This document shows positions 22,001 through 34,177 of a stretch of 64,000 nt of DNA, one piece after another (within the stretch, counting starts at the first letter, position 1; every line of letters begins with the position of its first letter). This stretch comes from Laburnicola sp. R22_1. Its lineage: Eukaryota; Ascomycota; Dothideomycetes; Pleosporales; Didymosphaeriaceae. The notes under the pieces were generated by a model. It saw only the letters and a program-made list of their open reading frames with translations, did no database searches and was not told the origin of the DNA. The position numbers and the translations under genes are program-made. The stretch is taken from positions 2,480,001 through 2,544,000 of the forward strand of contig JACONQ010000005.1 in assembly GCA_014281115.1 (NCBI GenBank), in the 5' to 3' direction.

Positions 22001-23787
22001 AGCTTAGCGACCTAGAAGCTAATTAGGCCTAGAAGCTAATTACCCCACTAAAACGCGCACCTCTTAGAAAAAGACGCGTATTTTATTAACGCCTATTATA
22101 GCTGCCACTCTATACACATGGATTGAAAAGTAGTATTAGCTGCTGCCCTCTCTGTAGTTGCGACACGTCTCTAAGCCCTAGGCCTAGAGTTCTAGGCCTC
22201 TATAGCAGCAGCTTAATTAATTGTACGCTTGATACTCTCAACATTAGCAAATTTCTAATTGTAATTAATAGTAACCTGTTTACGCTTCCTCTAAGAGCTA
22301 GTAGCCTCTAGTTAATATTATAGTCAAGAGATTTCTAATTTCTGCCTTACTGCTTAACTATTAGCAATAGCTATTGCCTTGCTTGCTTTCTAGACTAGTC
22401 GGCGCGTAGGTTTTAATAGATTTTCTAACCTTTCAACAGCTTTCTAAGCCGCGTACACGTTCTGGGGTTTCTGAGGGGTGCGATAGAGCGTATCGATCGC
22501 GCTAACGTCCTGAGGTAGGCGTTGTGGCGTTACTAGCCTGCCTATAACCTATGAGGATTGAATCACCCGATTAGGATTGTAGGGAATAAAGCCAGCAGCG
22601 CGCCAGCCAGCCCGAATCACTTTCTCTAAGAGGCCTTCCTCTCTAGCTAGGTGGTAGTAGGAAATAAATCGCTCCTTCTTAATAGGCGCGGCGTCGTCGA
22701 GGCTCGCTAGGTCGCGTATTCGATTTCTATAGTTTGACTTAATAACTAAGAACCCTAATAGATCTAGTGGCTGTAGGAGGTGTATTAAATAAGCTGGTAG
22801 AAATAGAAGGTGTACTCAAGCCTGCTTACAAGCCTAGAGGAAATTAATATACACGTGGCTACTATGCGCGTCGCAGAGAAGTAGTCGGTATTAACTACCT
22901 ATAGGCGCTGTTCCTAGTAGAAAGAGCCCGCGCAACCACTTAAGGCCTATCTCCTGCGAGGTCCACCCATTCTCTAAGGTTGTATAGAGCCAATTTGGTA
23001 TAGATGCCAGAAACTAGGTTGTCTGTAGGCTCTGGCCTTTGAATATAACGGCGCAGGGTAGCTTCCGCCCTGTAGCTAATACAGCCTTAATTATTAAGAC
23101 CCACTTGCGATTCTCTAGCGACTTAATGTAAGCCTTCTTTTTCTGGCTATTTGCGAGCACTCTGGAGTTGACACCTACACTAAGGGCAATACTAGTCTTA
23201 TTAATATTCTAGATATTCTCTGCCTGTATGCCCAGCCTGATTCTAACGCGCTTAAAGAGCTTAAGAAACGCGCGGATCTGTTCTAGAGTAGCTGTCTCAG
23301 CGCGACTAGTATCCAGCTTTCTCCTAATAACAGAGGCGACGCGTGGGTTGCGCTTGATAAAGTATAGTAGCCAGCGCTGGCCTAGAGGTTTAAGGTCGCC
23401 ATTTATTTGAAGGATTCAGCTGGCCATTTCTCGCGCGCGCGCGTGTGAGGGAGGGTAGCCGTTTATATCCTGCTCAAGGATCTAGTCTACTAAGAAGCTC
23501 TCTTGCTCCGGTGTCAACCGCTGCTGGTGTTGGTGAGCAGCGCGTCGGCTAGCTGAGCCATGGATACGGGTCGAGAGAGTAGACTGAGGGATGCCGTACG
23601 CCCGAGCAGCTGCGCGCTGGCTAGTATAAATGCCTGCATTCAAATCGTCAATAGCTAATTGTATAGCCTGCTCGCGTACGTCCGTATTCATGAAGGGTGT
23701 TGATAGAAAACGCGTCTTTTCTGAGGGGTGCGCGTTTTGGTGGGGTGATCAGCTTCTAGGCCTGATCAGCTTCTAGGTCGCCAAGCT
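22001..23787 (-). mobile_element. Fot1-like DNA transposon K inside R21
   Basis: A 1,787-bp element with TA on both sides (21999-22000, 23788-23789). Inverted termini of about 70 bp start AGCTTRGCGACC and contain CCTAGAAGCTGATCA twice in tandem. The left terminus is RIP-mutated (GATCA>AATTA) while the right is clean, so damage is graded along the element. Confidence 0.92.
22090..23691 (-). pseudogene. Fot1-like transposase of K
   Basis: Starts at ATG (23689-23691 on the minus strand). The N-terminal helix-turn-helix is clean (QRAAARAYGIPQSTLSTRI), followed by a CENP-B-type DNA-binding half (RLTPEQESFLVD, then a stop). The DDE core is present but altered: NINKTSIAL for NMDETS, LLLCDAHSSH kept, LLQPLDLLGF kept. 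The C-terminal half carries many RIP-type stops. About 530 codons in total. It would have mobilised K; inactive now. Confidence 0.87.
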
Positions 23788-24181
23788 TAGTATATGTTAC
23801 CCTTATCCTACTACTTATAAGAAACAGTATATACCTATTAATATATTAACTTATATCATTTGCGATAATTAGGATAGCAAAGGAGAGAGAATAACTTGCA
23901 GCGTGGCCGCGCTAAAGCCTTTATCCCTCTTCTAAAATTCTAACTACAGCCTTTTCTTATAAATTAACTTTGCATATAGGAGCTATGCGCGCTAAGACTA
24001 CTAAGCTTACTTAGCAGTTTAAACGCGCTTTTTTTATAATTACCTATTTTACGCTCTTTTTTTAATTACTAAGCAGGGGGCTCTGCTTTTTTTATTATAT
24101 TATTTAAGATAAAAGCCTTTATTGTTCTACTCCTAGGTAGTTAATTTAACAACACACATATTAGTAAGTGCTTAAATATAT

Positions 24182-24309
24182 GTGTGGTATTAATTTATCT
24201 ACCTAGAGATAGGATAATAAAGGCTTTTATCTTAAATAATATAACAAAAAAAGCAGAGCCCCCTGCTTAGTAATTAAAAAGAGTGTAAGAAAGGTAATTA
24301 TAAAATGCG
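24182..24309 (-). mobile_element. Family R, 128-bp truncated copy R24
   Basis: The R 3' end in inverted orientation (GTGTGGTATTAATTTATC ... GCAGAGCCCCCTGC ... AAAATGCG), flanked by GTGCTTAAATATAT at 24168-24181 and 24310-24323 (14 bp). Its left duplication overlaps the right duplication of R21, so it landed at the very edge of R21. Confidence 0.85.
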
Positions 24310-24315
24310 GTGCTT

Positions 24316-24468
24316 AAATATATTTAGAATATATTTAGAATATATTTAGAATATATTTAGAATATATTTAGAATATATTTAGAATATATTTAGAATATAT
24401 TTAGAATATATTTAGAATATATTTAGAATATATTTAGAATATATTTAGAATATATTTAGAATATATTT
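24316..24468. repeat. 11-bp tandem array (AATATATTTAG)n
   Basis: Thirteen consecutive copies of the 11-mer TTAGAATATAT, almost without variation. It ends TTTAAGATCTAATATTTAAAG, which looks like an intron branch point (CTAAT) and acceptor. The same 11-mer occurs singly or in short runs within intron-like segments at 25330-25370, 32530-32560 and 32635-32665. Confidence 0.9.
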
Positions 24469-25543
24469 AAGATCTAATATTTAAAGAGGAAGGCGTACCC
24501 TACTAGTAAAGCTATCTTGCCTTTCCTTAATAGTATAGTATAAAAATTAAAGTATATATATAGGTATAAAGTACTATAAATATCTTTAAAATAGACTATA
24601 AAGGTATTTATACACTAAGATAACTCTAGTGCTTTATAAAGATATTTAGTAAACTTAAAAGGCTATTATAGTAGTAAAAAGAAATAAAGAGTAAAAAGCT
24701 ATAGCTTGTTATATAAGTGTATAGTAAAGATTTATATAAGAGAATTACTATAACCTATAAAGAGCAATGTGTATACTATATCTAAAGCGCCTATACTAGA
24801 TATAAATAAATTTTAAATATATTCTAAACATTTTTAAAATATATTTAAACTAAAGTACTAATAAATATAGGAAATAATAGATACCTACTTCTAGATAGTT
24901 AGCTGTTAGAGCCAGACTAGATATTATATAGAAAACTACTTCTATTAAAAGGTATCTAAAAAGGCAGATATAGAGTACTTATAAAAGCTATTTAATAATA
25001 GCCTACTACCCCTATTATAGTTCTATAATATAGTAAAGCCTTAAAGCGCCTATCTAAAAACCTATAGTATATTCCCTAAATCTATTCTTAATATGTTCTA
25101 AATATGTTTAAAGGATTAACTATACTTAGGGTTAAGAACAGCTAGTTAAGAAAGAGTATAATATAGAGTTTTATATTCTAGTTCTAAATAATCTCATAAT
25201 ATTGCTATATTATATCTTTTATATTATATAAATTATATCTATATATTCTACTACTACTATACGGTATAGTAGCTAGTTAGCTAGAAGATATCTATAAAGT
25301 TCTCTATCTAATACTAACACCTACACTAATATAATATAAGTTTCTTTAAATATCTTTAGAATATATTTAGAATATCTTCCTAACATATTAGCTAAATTTC
25401 TTAACTCGTCCTAGTTAATGGCTTTCCTCTAATTATATAGTATTATATATCTAAAAGAGCTTAACACTATATTAATAAATAAAAATAGAATTTAGTAAAT
25501 TATTAAGTGTAAAAAGCTAGCTACTTTTCTATATAAGTTTAGT
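24469..25543 (+). pseudogene. Decayed intron-bearing gene of unknown function
   Basis: The plus strand alternates between blocks that read as protein when TAG/TAA are taken as Gln/Trp and short AT-rich blocks with intron borders. Example: coding text IENYFYQKVSKKADIEYL-like around 24930-25050, then a 63-bp block starting GTATATTCCC and ending GGATTAACTATACTTAG (branch point plus AG). A similar block precedes 24860 (ends GTACTAATAAATATAG), and another runs 25317-25390 (TAAGTTTC...CCTAACATATTAG). A relative lies at 31648-32830. No known domain recognised. Confidence 0.45.
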
Positions 25544-25562
25544 ATAAGTAGTATAATATATA

Positions 25563-26109
25563 TAGCATTAATTAAATCTGCCTAGGAGTATTATAATAAA
25601 GGCTTTTATCTTAAATAATATAATTAAAAAGTAAAGCCCCTACTTAGTAATTAAAAAGAGCGTAAAAAAGGTAATTATAAAAAGAGCGCGTTTAAACTCA
25701 CTAAGTAAGTTTTAGTGTAAAGGCTCTTATAAGCAAATTTTTTACAAAGAGGCCACTTAGAAGTTTAGTAGGGAAGAAATAAAACTTTATCGCTACTACG
25801 CTATAGTTATTCTTTCTTCTTCTCTACTATCCTAATTATTATAAATAACATAAGTTAATATATTAATAGGTATATACTATTTCTTATAAGTAGAATAAAA
25901 GTAATATATACTAGATACACTATCGCTCTATTACTATATTTAGATTATCCTTAATAAATCTCCTATTATCTCTCTACACCCACGCCCTACTATCTATCTA
26001 GGCATTAACATTATTTCTAAAGAAGTACTCGCCGTCGCCAAAAAGTACACGCTAAAGATTTGCGCTACTGCCGCTAAGGTAACACTAACGCCGAAGTTCT
26101 ATTCTATTT
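25563..26109 (-). mobile_element. Family R, 547-bp truncated copy R25
   Basis: Matches the 3' half of R in inverted orientation and stops abruptly at CTATTTATAAG, where full-length copies continue. Flanked by ATAAGTAGTATAATATATA at 25544-25562 and 26110-26128 (19 bp, of which the first five may be shared by chance with the element end). The CpA sites are heavily RIP-mutated. Confidence 0.8.
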
Positions 26110-26128
26110 ATAAGTAGTATAATATATA

Positions 26129-26780
26129 AGTAGTATATAAGACACTTTTTAAACTCTACTTTAGTATATTTCTCTAAATACGTTCTTAACTAGTTTTTAA
26201 TAGCTTTAGGTGTATATATATATAGAATAATAATCTCTATTTCTAGTAATTATATTGTTTGCTTCTATAACTAGTAGGTAAAAATTCTCTTTAACTAGAC
26301 AATATTTTAAATAGATATGTTATATAAAAGGCTTAAAAAAGGCTAGTCTAAAATTATACTTACTATATTCTATAAACTATATAGTAAAAGTATAAATTCT
26401 CTCTAAATAGTTTGTAAACAAGTTTCTAATATATTAAAGTTATTATACTTAGTAGAATTATTACTAATACTAAATTACTAGAAGTGTATAAAGATAGTCT
26501 ATTAGAGCTCTTTATATAGTCTAGTAAGCAAGTAAGCATGCTATTTTAGTAGAGATATACATATAATAAGAATTTAATAGTATTATAGTTAAGATAAATA
26601 TAAAGCAAATATACAATAAGTAGTTTAATTATATTAATAATATATTTCTACTATATTTAAGAGTTTAGCAAGATACTTAGCTAATTAAATTCTAATAGAA
26701 GATACTAGCACTAGTAGCTTTAGTCCTATATACGCTTCTACTAGGTACACTTCTATTATAGTATTAATAATGCTATAATA
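26129..26780. other. AT-rich decayed sequence
   Basis: No gene, repeat terminus or recognisable domain found; RIP composition throughout. Confidence 0.5.
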
Positions 26781-26782
26781 TA

Positions 26783-28628
26783 TTGTATAGAGATTTGCAC
26801 TATATAGGGATTTGTACTATCTAAGCGAGTCTTACTTTTTTTAACCGCGTCCTACTCGCCACCACATTATCTAATTCTTCTTCTAATACTTTAGATTAAT
26901 TTTTAAACTGATTAGTTCTATCGCTATTATTAGCTTTCTCTACTAGCTGCTTTTATAGGCGGCCGCGTAGTTGTTTTGCAACTAGCGTTACCTTAGCATC
27001 TTAAGCTACCCCTAATACCTTTAGCGTGCTATACACGTATTTACTCTTTAATTAGACTTTTTTCCCTTTAGTCCTTTTCTTTTGTAACTAGAGTATTTAA
27101 TTCTTCTCTTCTAGCTACTAACAAAGTTGAACTAGCTTAGTATTTTATATTTTTACTATATAGATCACTTAGTTAATATAGTACTTTGTCTTTAATAGAA
27201 GCTCTAGTACTTCTATAAGCATAGTATTAAGTTGCACGTTTAATTTGCAAAGCTTAGTACTATCTAGAGGCAAGCCTTTTAGTAGAGTAAAGTCTAGGTC
27301 GCCTTGTTCTATTTGTGTGCGTGGCTTTAAGGCTTATTATAGATCTAACAAGGGTAGCTACTTTAGAAACTTTCCTAGATCTAAAGGGATTAGGCCAGCT
27401 CCTCTCTATCTATCTAGATTATTATTAACTATAACAGTCTTCTTATAAGCCCTTTTAAACATCCGTACCCATTCTTAATATAAGATACGCTACTAGCTAA
27501 GTTTAAAGACCTAGTTAGTCTTAAATGTATACGCACGCTTAAAGACAAAGAACATTCTAATATTAAGTAGTTAAAGAATATGCGAGCAGTGCAGCAGTAT
27601 AATAAGAAGATTAATATTATTCTCTATATAGTGCACAATAAAATTAGCTTAAATATAGCTCCTATAGCTATCTGCAACGAAAAGTTGTTAATAGGTAACT
27701 CCTTCCCTCCGCGTTAATAGCTTAAATATCTTAAGTAGCTAATATAGACTAAGCGTATTTAATATCTAGCCATTCTTACTAACTCTCTAATACTAGTTAA
27801 TAGGTGCTTTAGGTGGAATCTAGCTTATATTAAGGTTCTGGCCCTTAAAGATAAGAAGTAGTAGGAGAGCTTAACTAGTAGCATTAATATATTTAATATT
27901 AGTTACTCACTTCTACTTCCCGTCTATAATCTTACTCTTCTAGTTATAGTTAATAGAAATAAGTACACGCGTTGTCTAGCTCTCTTTAATCCTACAATCC
28001 AACTTGTCTATATTTTATACGTCTTAAAGTTTATATAAATACTTATTAAATAGCGTAGTAATAGTATTTAACTAGCCTTTTACTACCTTAAATATAACTC
28101 TATTAAATCGCGCGTTATCTAGCTGGCGAGCATAGATACCTTATATTGTAGGATAGCGATTTAGAAAGCAATACATCTATTTATAGCTAATAGGCGTAGT
28201 TATTTTAGTAATAGCTTTAGATCTAGAGTTGCGTTAGACGTAACGCGCATACAGCAATTTAGCTATCTCTAGTAATAATAATAGTAAGAGAGGCGTTCTA
28301 GCTGCAGTATAACGTGTAATCTATCTAATTAATAATTTCTCTTCTGCAATTAAGAGAATTTATTAGTGTATAGCAGTCTATAAGTGTAATTATCCTCTAG
28401 CTATCCTCTAGCTTAAAGTATAATGCAAAGCTTTAAAGTGCGCAGCAGTAGCGTATAGTCTAGAGAAGTCTCCTTTTTTAATTGCTTAGATTGCATCTTA
28501 TATCTTAGATTTGTTTTAAGTCGCCTTAGAGCTTTTTCTATAGCCTATAGTAAAGGTTATAGGGTTGTAAAGTAGGTAGATCTAACTTAGACAGTGCAAA
28601 TCTCCATATGGTGCAAATCCCCATACGG
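26783..28628 (-). mobile_element. Fot1-like DNA transposon J
   Basis: A 1,846-bp element flanked by TA (26781-26782, 28629-28630). Inverted termini are YYGTATRGRGATTTGCAC followed by a second GATTTGCAC, so the terminal motif is doubled at both ends. The left end shows C>T changes relative to the right. Confidence 0.85.
26850..28560 (-). pseudogene. Fot1-like transposase of J
   Basis: The minus strand contains a DDE core: FVADSYRSYIQANF (Asp kept), NNINLLIILLHCSHIL, PLNIRMFFVFKRAY (Asp>Asn of the PLD motif). A Lys-rich helical C-terminus follows (LEEKN; KKRTKGKKVQ) and ends near 26850. Many TAG/TAA stops at Gln/Trp positions. The N-terminal DNA-binding part (28300-28560) is badly eroded. Coordinates are approximate. 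Confidence 0.75.
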
Positions 28629-28630
28629 TA

Positions 28631-29864
28631 CGTTACTAAAAGTACCCTATATTAAAAACTTAAATTAGGATTAAATAGGTACTCTTTTATTTATAAAGAC
28701 AAAAGCAAAGTATATAAAGCTCTATGATCTTTTTATCTATATATTACCCTATTTGAATATTTTATAAATAATTTCTAAATGTATTTAAAAAGTATAGATT
28801 AAAAAAGGTATAGAACTAAGTAAGATATAAAAGATATTTTATTATTATAGCTAGTCTATTGCAAGCCGCAAGTTATATACTAGAAAATACTTAAATAATT
28901 TAGTATTATATTTAAATACTGCTAAGCAGGCTAGAAATAAGCGTTACTATATAGGCAAGGGGCAACTACTCCTCGAGGCTATTTTAAAGTATATATATCT
29001 TTAAATATAGTAGGAATATATTACTAATATATCTAAGTGTAATATAGATAGACTTTTAGAATTAGAAAGAGAAACATCGCAGACCTTTTAGTATACAGTA
29101 TAACACTATGAGAAAAAGCTATAGGTGTGCTAAAAACGCATTAAAAAGGTAAAGCAACTTAGAGACAAATAGGTTAGACTAGGGACTATTTATTAGCACG
29201 TGCAAATTAGCTTCTTTTACTAAAGGTAGTTAATTATAAAATATACTAGATACTAAAGTAGTACTATAATATATAGTTATCTACGTATACGTAATATAAA
29301 ATCTATAACTAGATATAGATTAGATATTTATCTATCTACTATATAATATATTTAATTATTGCGTAAGACCTTAAGGTCGCCATATCTATTTCTAACCCTA
29401 AAGATGCTATTACTATTACCACTAGACGTGCAATATTACGCCCTTACTTAGAAGACGCAAATAATAACACAGCTAGGTACAACGTAGCTAGGTATAATAG
29501 CTAGACGCCGCTTAACGTTAAAAATCGTATAGTCTATACTGAGGACCTATACGGCGAGTGAATAGCTACCACGGAATTAGACCTTTAGAATATTATAGAA
29601 TATTTATTTTTAAAAAAATATAGTATTTATTATACCTTATAAATACTTTTATTAATAAACTAGGAGTTCTTTATAAATACTTAGTATAAGACTAATAAGA
29701 AAGTAAAGAAAAGTAAAGATATATAAATATATTATAAATATGTTTCTAATAGGTTTAAAGCAATAGTAAAAGAAAAAGATCTTTACTAGTATATCTATTA
29801 AAGATAAGGTACTATACTAGTTAGATTTTTCTAAATATATTACTTCTAAGTAAGTAAGGCAAAC
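28631..29864 (+). pseudogene. Decayed sequence related to insert E2
   Basis: Bases about 29059-29395 match the start of E2 (46685-47020): TAGAAAGAGRAAYATCGCAGACC, then CTATAGGTGTGCTAAAAACG, TATTAGCACGTGCAAATTAG and a shared stretch around TAAGAYCTTAAGGT. Upstream bases 28640-29058 have no match in E2, consistent with E2 being 5'-truncated. On the plus strand part of it reads as a basic, Gln-rich helical protein. Blocks at 28745-28815 and 29710-29760 resemble introns. Family unknown. Confidence 0.45.
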
Positions 29865-29875
29865 ACTATCTATAT

Positions 29876-30962
29876 GGCGTTAAATTAACTATCTAGGGGT
29901 AGCACGACAAAGGCTTTCATCTTAAATAACATAACAAAAACAGCAGAGCCCCCTGCTTAGTAATTAAAAAGAGCGTAAAAAAGGTAATAATAAAAAAAAG
30001 CGCTTTCGAACTGCTAAGCGAGCTTAGCGGTCTTGGCGCGAGACTGCTCCTATAAGTAAAATCTTTACAAAGAGACTACTTAAAACTTTAGGGAAGATAA
30101 GACTTTAGCGCAGCCACGCTATAAGCTATTTCTCCTTTGCTATCCTAAGTCGCAAACTACTATCTAGATTATTGTAAACAATACAAGTTAACATATTAAT
30201 AGGTATATTTTTTATAAGTAGTAGAATAAGAGTAACACATACTAAATACACTATCGCTCTATTGCCGCATTAAGGTTGTTCTTAACAAAGTCCCCACTAT
30301 CTCTCTAAGTCCTACTATCTATCTGGACATTAACGTTGTCCCTAAAGAAGTACTCGCTGTCGCTAAAAAGTACACACTAAAGATTCGCGCCGCTACTACT
30401 AACATAGCCACGCTAGAGTTCTATTCTATTTATAAGATACTTGTCTAGCGCAATAGATAGGTATACTTAACTATTTATAACGCTATCTACGTGCACTAGT
30501 TAGGCTGGCAGCTAATCTAGTTTGTAAAAAATAGCTCGACTATATTCCCACTCTAGTAGACGCAATTACTCCTTATTAGTAATAGAATCCTCTAGTAGGG
30601 GACGCAAGAGGACAATAAGGTCTTTGTTAATAAGCTTTAGTATAGCAAGAGCATTGTATAGATTCGCAAGATCCTTTTGGCTATTATCGCTATTAAGTTG
30701 GCTTATCTAAGCGAGTACGTCGCGTAGCGGCGTAAGCGTAGATAACTAACAATGGCAGTGGCAATAAGCCAGGTGTGCTATATACAGCATAAGTAAATCT
30801 TATATAGGTTAAGAGCTTATAGAGTGTGGGGTTATTAAGATATTTAAGGTTAGTCTTTAATTAGAATTAGGTGCGGTATATAGTAGTACATATAATCTTC
30901 CATCTTAATCTACTTTAATCTTAAACTAAAAAAAGATTAAAAAAGGTGTTTAGTAAGCCGAC
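29876..30962 (-). mobile_element. Family R full-length copy R30
   Basis: 1,087 bp from GGCGTTAAATTAAC (3' end of R, at left) to GTAAGCCGAC (5' end, at right), flanked by CTATCTATAT (29866-29875, 30964-30973). It keeps more CpG and GC than R32 and R43. The reading frame seen in R43 ends at the equivalent TAA here. Confidence 0.87.
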
Positions 30963-30973
30963 TCTATCTATAT

Positions 30974-31326
30974 TATTTAGAGGTAGATTAGTATTATAAA
31001 TTCTATTTATTTTAAGGTTCTTACTACTTTAGTCCTCTTTAGTACTAGGATAAGAAAGTTTAAATATATTCTAATTATTTTACTAATTTCTTTAAGTGTA
31101 TTATAGTCCTTATAGTAATAGGCAGTACTACTAAGTTAAAATATATAGGCTAATTATAAGAAAATATAGCTAGAGCAAAATAGACTTACTCTAGAAAAGT
31201 AGAAGGCAGAGTTTAAAAAGGTAAGACAATAAAATAGCTATAGCTTATATAGTAGTAGCTTTAATTTAAAAAGAATTAGTTTTAGTTTAAAAAAGAAGTA
31301 GTAGTCCTTAAGTCTAAAAACATATT
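30974..31326. other. AT-rich spacer
   Basis: Decayed sequence between R30 and R31a. A Lys/Ser-rich plus-strand reading (31150-31310) is visible but has no recognisable domain. Confidence 0.4.
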
Positions 31327-31336
31327 TAAAATATAT

Positions 31337-31471
31337 GTGTGGCGTTATTTTATCTACCTAGAGGTAGGACAGTAAAGGCTTTTATCTTAAATAACATAAC
31401 AAAAAAATAGAGCCCCCTACTTAGTAATTAAAAAAGAGCGTAAAATGGTAAATTACAAAAGAATGCGCATG
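31337..31471 (-). mobile_element. Family R, 135-bp truncated copy R31a
   Basis: R 3' end inverted (GTGTGGCGTTATTTTATC...AAGAATGCGCATG), flanked by TAAAATATAT at 31327-31336 and 31472-31481. Confidence 0.8.
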
Positions 31472-31534
31472 TAAAATATATTCTAAATATATTTAAGATA
31501 TATTTACTATATATTTACTATATATTCTAAATAT

Positions 31535-31637
31535 GTGGAGTTAAATTAACTACCTAGGGGTAGCACGACAAAGGCTTTCATCTCAAATAACATGATAAAA
31601 AAGCAGAGCACCCTTCTTAGTAATTAAAAAGAGCATT
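31535..31637 (-). mobile_element. Family R, 103-bp truncated copy R31b
   Basis: R 3' end inverted (GTGGAGTTAAATTAACTACC...GAGCATT), flanked by TTCTAAATAT at 31525-31534 and 31638-31647. CA and TG dinucleotides are intact (TTTCATCTCAAATAACATG), as in R1. Confidence 0.8.
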
Positions 31638-31647
31638 TTCTAAATAT

Positions 31648-32839
31648 ATTCTAAATATTATTATTTAATATTAGCGAGACAAGTTAGCTAGTTATTTACT
31701 CTTATAGTTATTTACTATTATTAGGGTACGTTAGTAGGTTAGTATATAGGCTAGTTTAATTAGTACTAAGAGTTTAGTAAATACTAATACTAATATAATA
31801 TAAATAAGTTCTAAATATTTTTAAGAAATAATATTACTATCCTATATACTAGCTATGCCTACACTACTTCCACATACTTATACACTTACATAATAGTATT
31901 CTGCCTCTTAAACTTTATAAGCTAGCTTAAATAAATTTAGAATATATTTTAAATATATTCCTAATAAGGTTAGCCACTATATAAGAGATATAAGAAGCAA
32001 AAGTTTATCTCTAAAAGTATAGGACCTTTTAAAGTAAAAAATAGTAAGGCTATTATAAACTTTAGGAAGTACACTACAAATAGCTATTAGTGCTCTCTAG
32101 TATACTATATAATATAAGCTATACTTAAATATCTTATAAACATATTCCTAATATATTTAAGGCAAAATATAATATATATAGCACCCTAAAAACGTACCTA
32201 AAAATACATATAGTGTCTAGGTAGTAGAGACTATATATCTTAGTATGTAAGTCCTAAATATAGGTAGGCTAATTTAAATATAGGATTGCTTTAGTAATCT
32301 ATATAGCTAAGATATTATTACAATTAAACGTATAAGTATATTCAAATTATATTTTTAATATATTTAAGCTATATTAGTTTAGAATAGTATAAAACTATTA
32401 TAGCCTACTATAATACTATTACTATAGCGGAGGCTAGAAAGGTATACTTCTATAAATATTTAAATAGACTAAAGCTAATAGATAGATAGAAGGGCGAAGA
32501 GGATAAGCCTAAGCCTAAGCCTAAGATTAGTTTAAATATATTTAGAATATATTTAAGCTAATATAGCAATAGCCAAATGCCACTATTAAGCCTAAGTCTA
32601 AGCCTAAGTCTAAGCCTAAGCCTAAGGTTAGTTTGAATATATTTAGAATATATTTAGAATATATTCAAGCTAATATATTATATTTAACTAATAATTGCTT
32701 AGGAGTCTAAGAGTAGCAGCGCAAATCCTAACTACTAAATATTAGATATCTAGAAAGACTCTTCCTACTAATAATCTACATCCTTAGTATATTTAAATAA
32801 GTTCTACACTACTTCTAAATATATTTATACTAACTTATA
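31648..32839 (+). pseudogene. Second decayed intron-bearing gene with 11-bp intron repeats
   Basis: Related in layout to 24469-25543 (shared stretch before an intron-like block, ACTAATATAATATAA). Intron-like blocks begin GTTAGTTTRAATATATTTAG and end GCTAATATAG (32534-32575) or extend further with extra copies of the 11-mer (32628-32700). Between them lies a run of AAGCCTAAGCCT hexamers (32506-32526, 32590-32630) that would encode Lys-Pro repeats. No domain recognised. Confidence 0.45.
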
Positions 32840-33968
32840 GTCGGCTTACTAAATACCTTTTTTAACCTTTCTTTTTAGTTTAAGGTTAAAGTACACTAAG
32901 ATAGAAGGTTATTATATACTATATACAGCACCTAATTCTAATTAAAGACTAACCTTAAATATTACCTAATAACGCAATAATAGTTTAAACTTACTTATAC
33001 TCTATTTATACCTTATAAGCTTCTAACCTATATTAAATTTACTTATAGCGTATATAGCACATCTAGCTTATTACTATTACTATTATTAGTTATCTGCGCT
33101 CGCGCGCTACATAAGCTAACTTAATAGCAATAATAGTAATAATAATTACAAGAATCTTATAAATCTATATAACACTGTCGCTACTATATAGCTTATTAAT
33201 AAACACCTTATTATTCTCCTTTTGTATCTCCTACTAGATAATTCTAGTACTAATAAGAAGTAATTGCATCTACTAAAGTAGCAATATAGTTATACTATTC
33301 TTTATATATTAGACTAGCTACTAGCCTAACTAGTATATAAGAATAGCCTTATACATAGTTAAGTATGCCTATCTATTATGCTAGATAAGCTTATAAATAG
33401 AATAGAACTCTAGTATAGTTACTTTAACAGTCGCTTTAATAGTAATAGCATAAATCTTTAATATATACTTTTAGTAATAGTAAGTACTTTTTAAAAATAA
33501 TATTAATACCTAAATAGATAGTAGGACATAGAGAAATAGTGGGGATTCTATTAAAGATAACTTTAATATAGTAATAGAGTAATAGTATATTTAGTATATA
33601 TTATTCTTATTCTACTTATAAAGTAGTATATACCTATTTATATATTAACTTATATTATTTATAATAATTAGAATAGTAAATTTACAATAATTAAAATAGT
33701 AGAAAAAGAATAGCTTATAGTATTACTGCGCTATAGTTTTATTCCTCCTCTAAAACTCTAAATATAGTCTTTATAAAAACTTTGTATATAAAAGCTATTT
33801 ACGCTAAGACTACTAAGATTACTTAGTAGTTTAAACGCGCTTTTTTTATAATTACCTTTTTTTCGCCCTTTTTAATTACTAAGTAGGAGGCTCTACTTTT
33901 TTTATCATATTATTTAAGATAAAAGTCTCTATTGTCCTACCCCTAGGTATATTAATTAATATCACATA
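32840..33968 (+). mobile_element. Family R near full-length copy R32
   Basis: From GTCGGCTTACTAAATACC to AATTAATATCACAT, strongly RIP-mutated. It aligns along its whole length with R21, R30 and R43. I could not define a convincing target duplication at this copy. Confidence 0.8.
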
Positions 33969-34177
33969 TAGTGTAATAAAAGGCTATAATTACTAGGTAC
34001 CTTAGTAAGGCCCTTTAACTTATTACTCTTAAAATTTGCTAGAATTTATAGGCCACTACTTAGGAGGCCCTTTAGAATATTAGAAGATTCTTCCTTAATA
34101 GATACTATAGTATAGGGTATAATAATAGTATATAATAACTATAGTTAATATTATAAAAATAATAAAACTATTATTAT

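Larger units (their letters stand above)
21237..24158 (+). mobile_element. Family R full-length copy R21, split by K
   Basis: Begins GGTCGGCTTATCAAAC and ends TTTAACAACACACA, flanked by a perfect 13-bp direct repeat TATTAGTAAGTGC (21224-21236, 24159-24171). Without the nested Fot1-like element K and its TA, it is about 1,133 bp. Across the K junction the sequence rejoins exactly as in copy R30 (GTATWTYTAGTATRTGTTAC). No terminal inverted repeats, no LTRs. Confidence 0.88.

Noticed and set aside
24316..24468. CRISPR-like regular array
   Set aside because: It is a gapless 11-bp tandem repeat with no spacers, in a fungal genome.
30310..30800. Plus-strand protein reading across R30 (INVVPKEVLAVAKKYTLKI)
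   Set aside because: It is antisense to the strand defined by the constant 3' end and target-primed truncation; the frame seen in R43 is longer and ends at a stop shared with R21 and R30. Both readings remain unproven.
32506..32630. Telomere-like repeat (AAGCCT)n
   Set aside because: The unit is CCTAAG rather than CCCTAA; runs are short, internal and flanked by intron-like blocks, so a Lys-Pro coding repeat is more likely.
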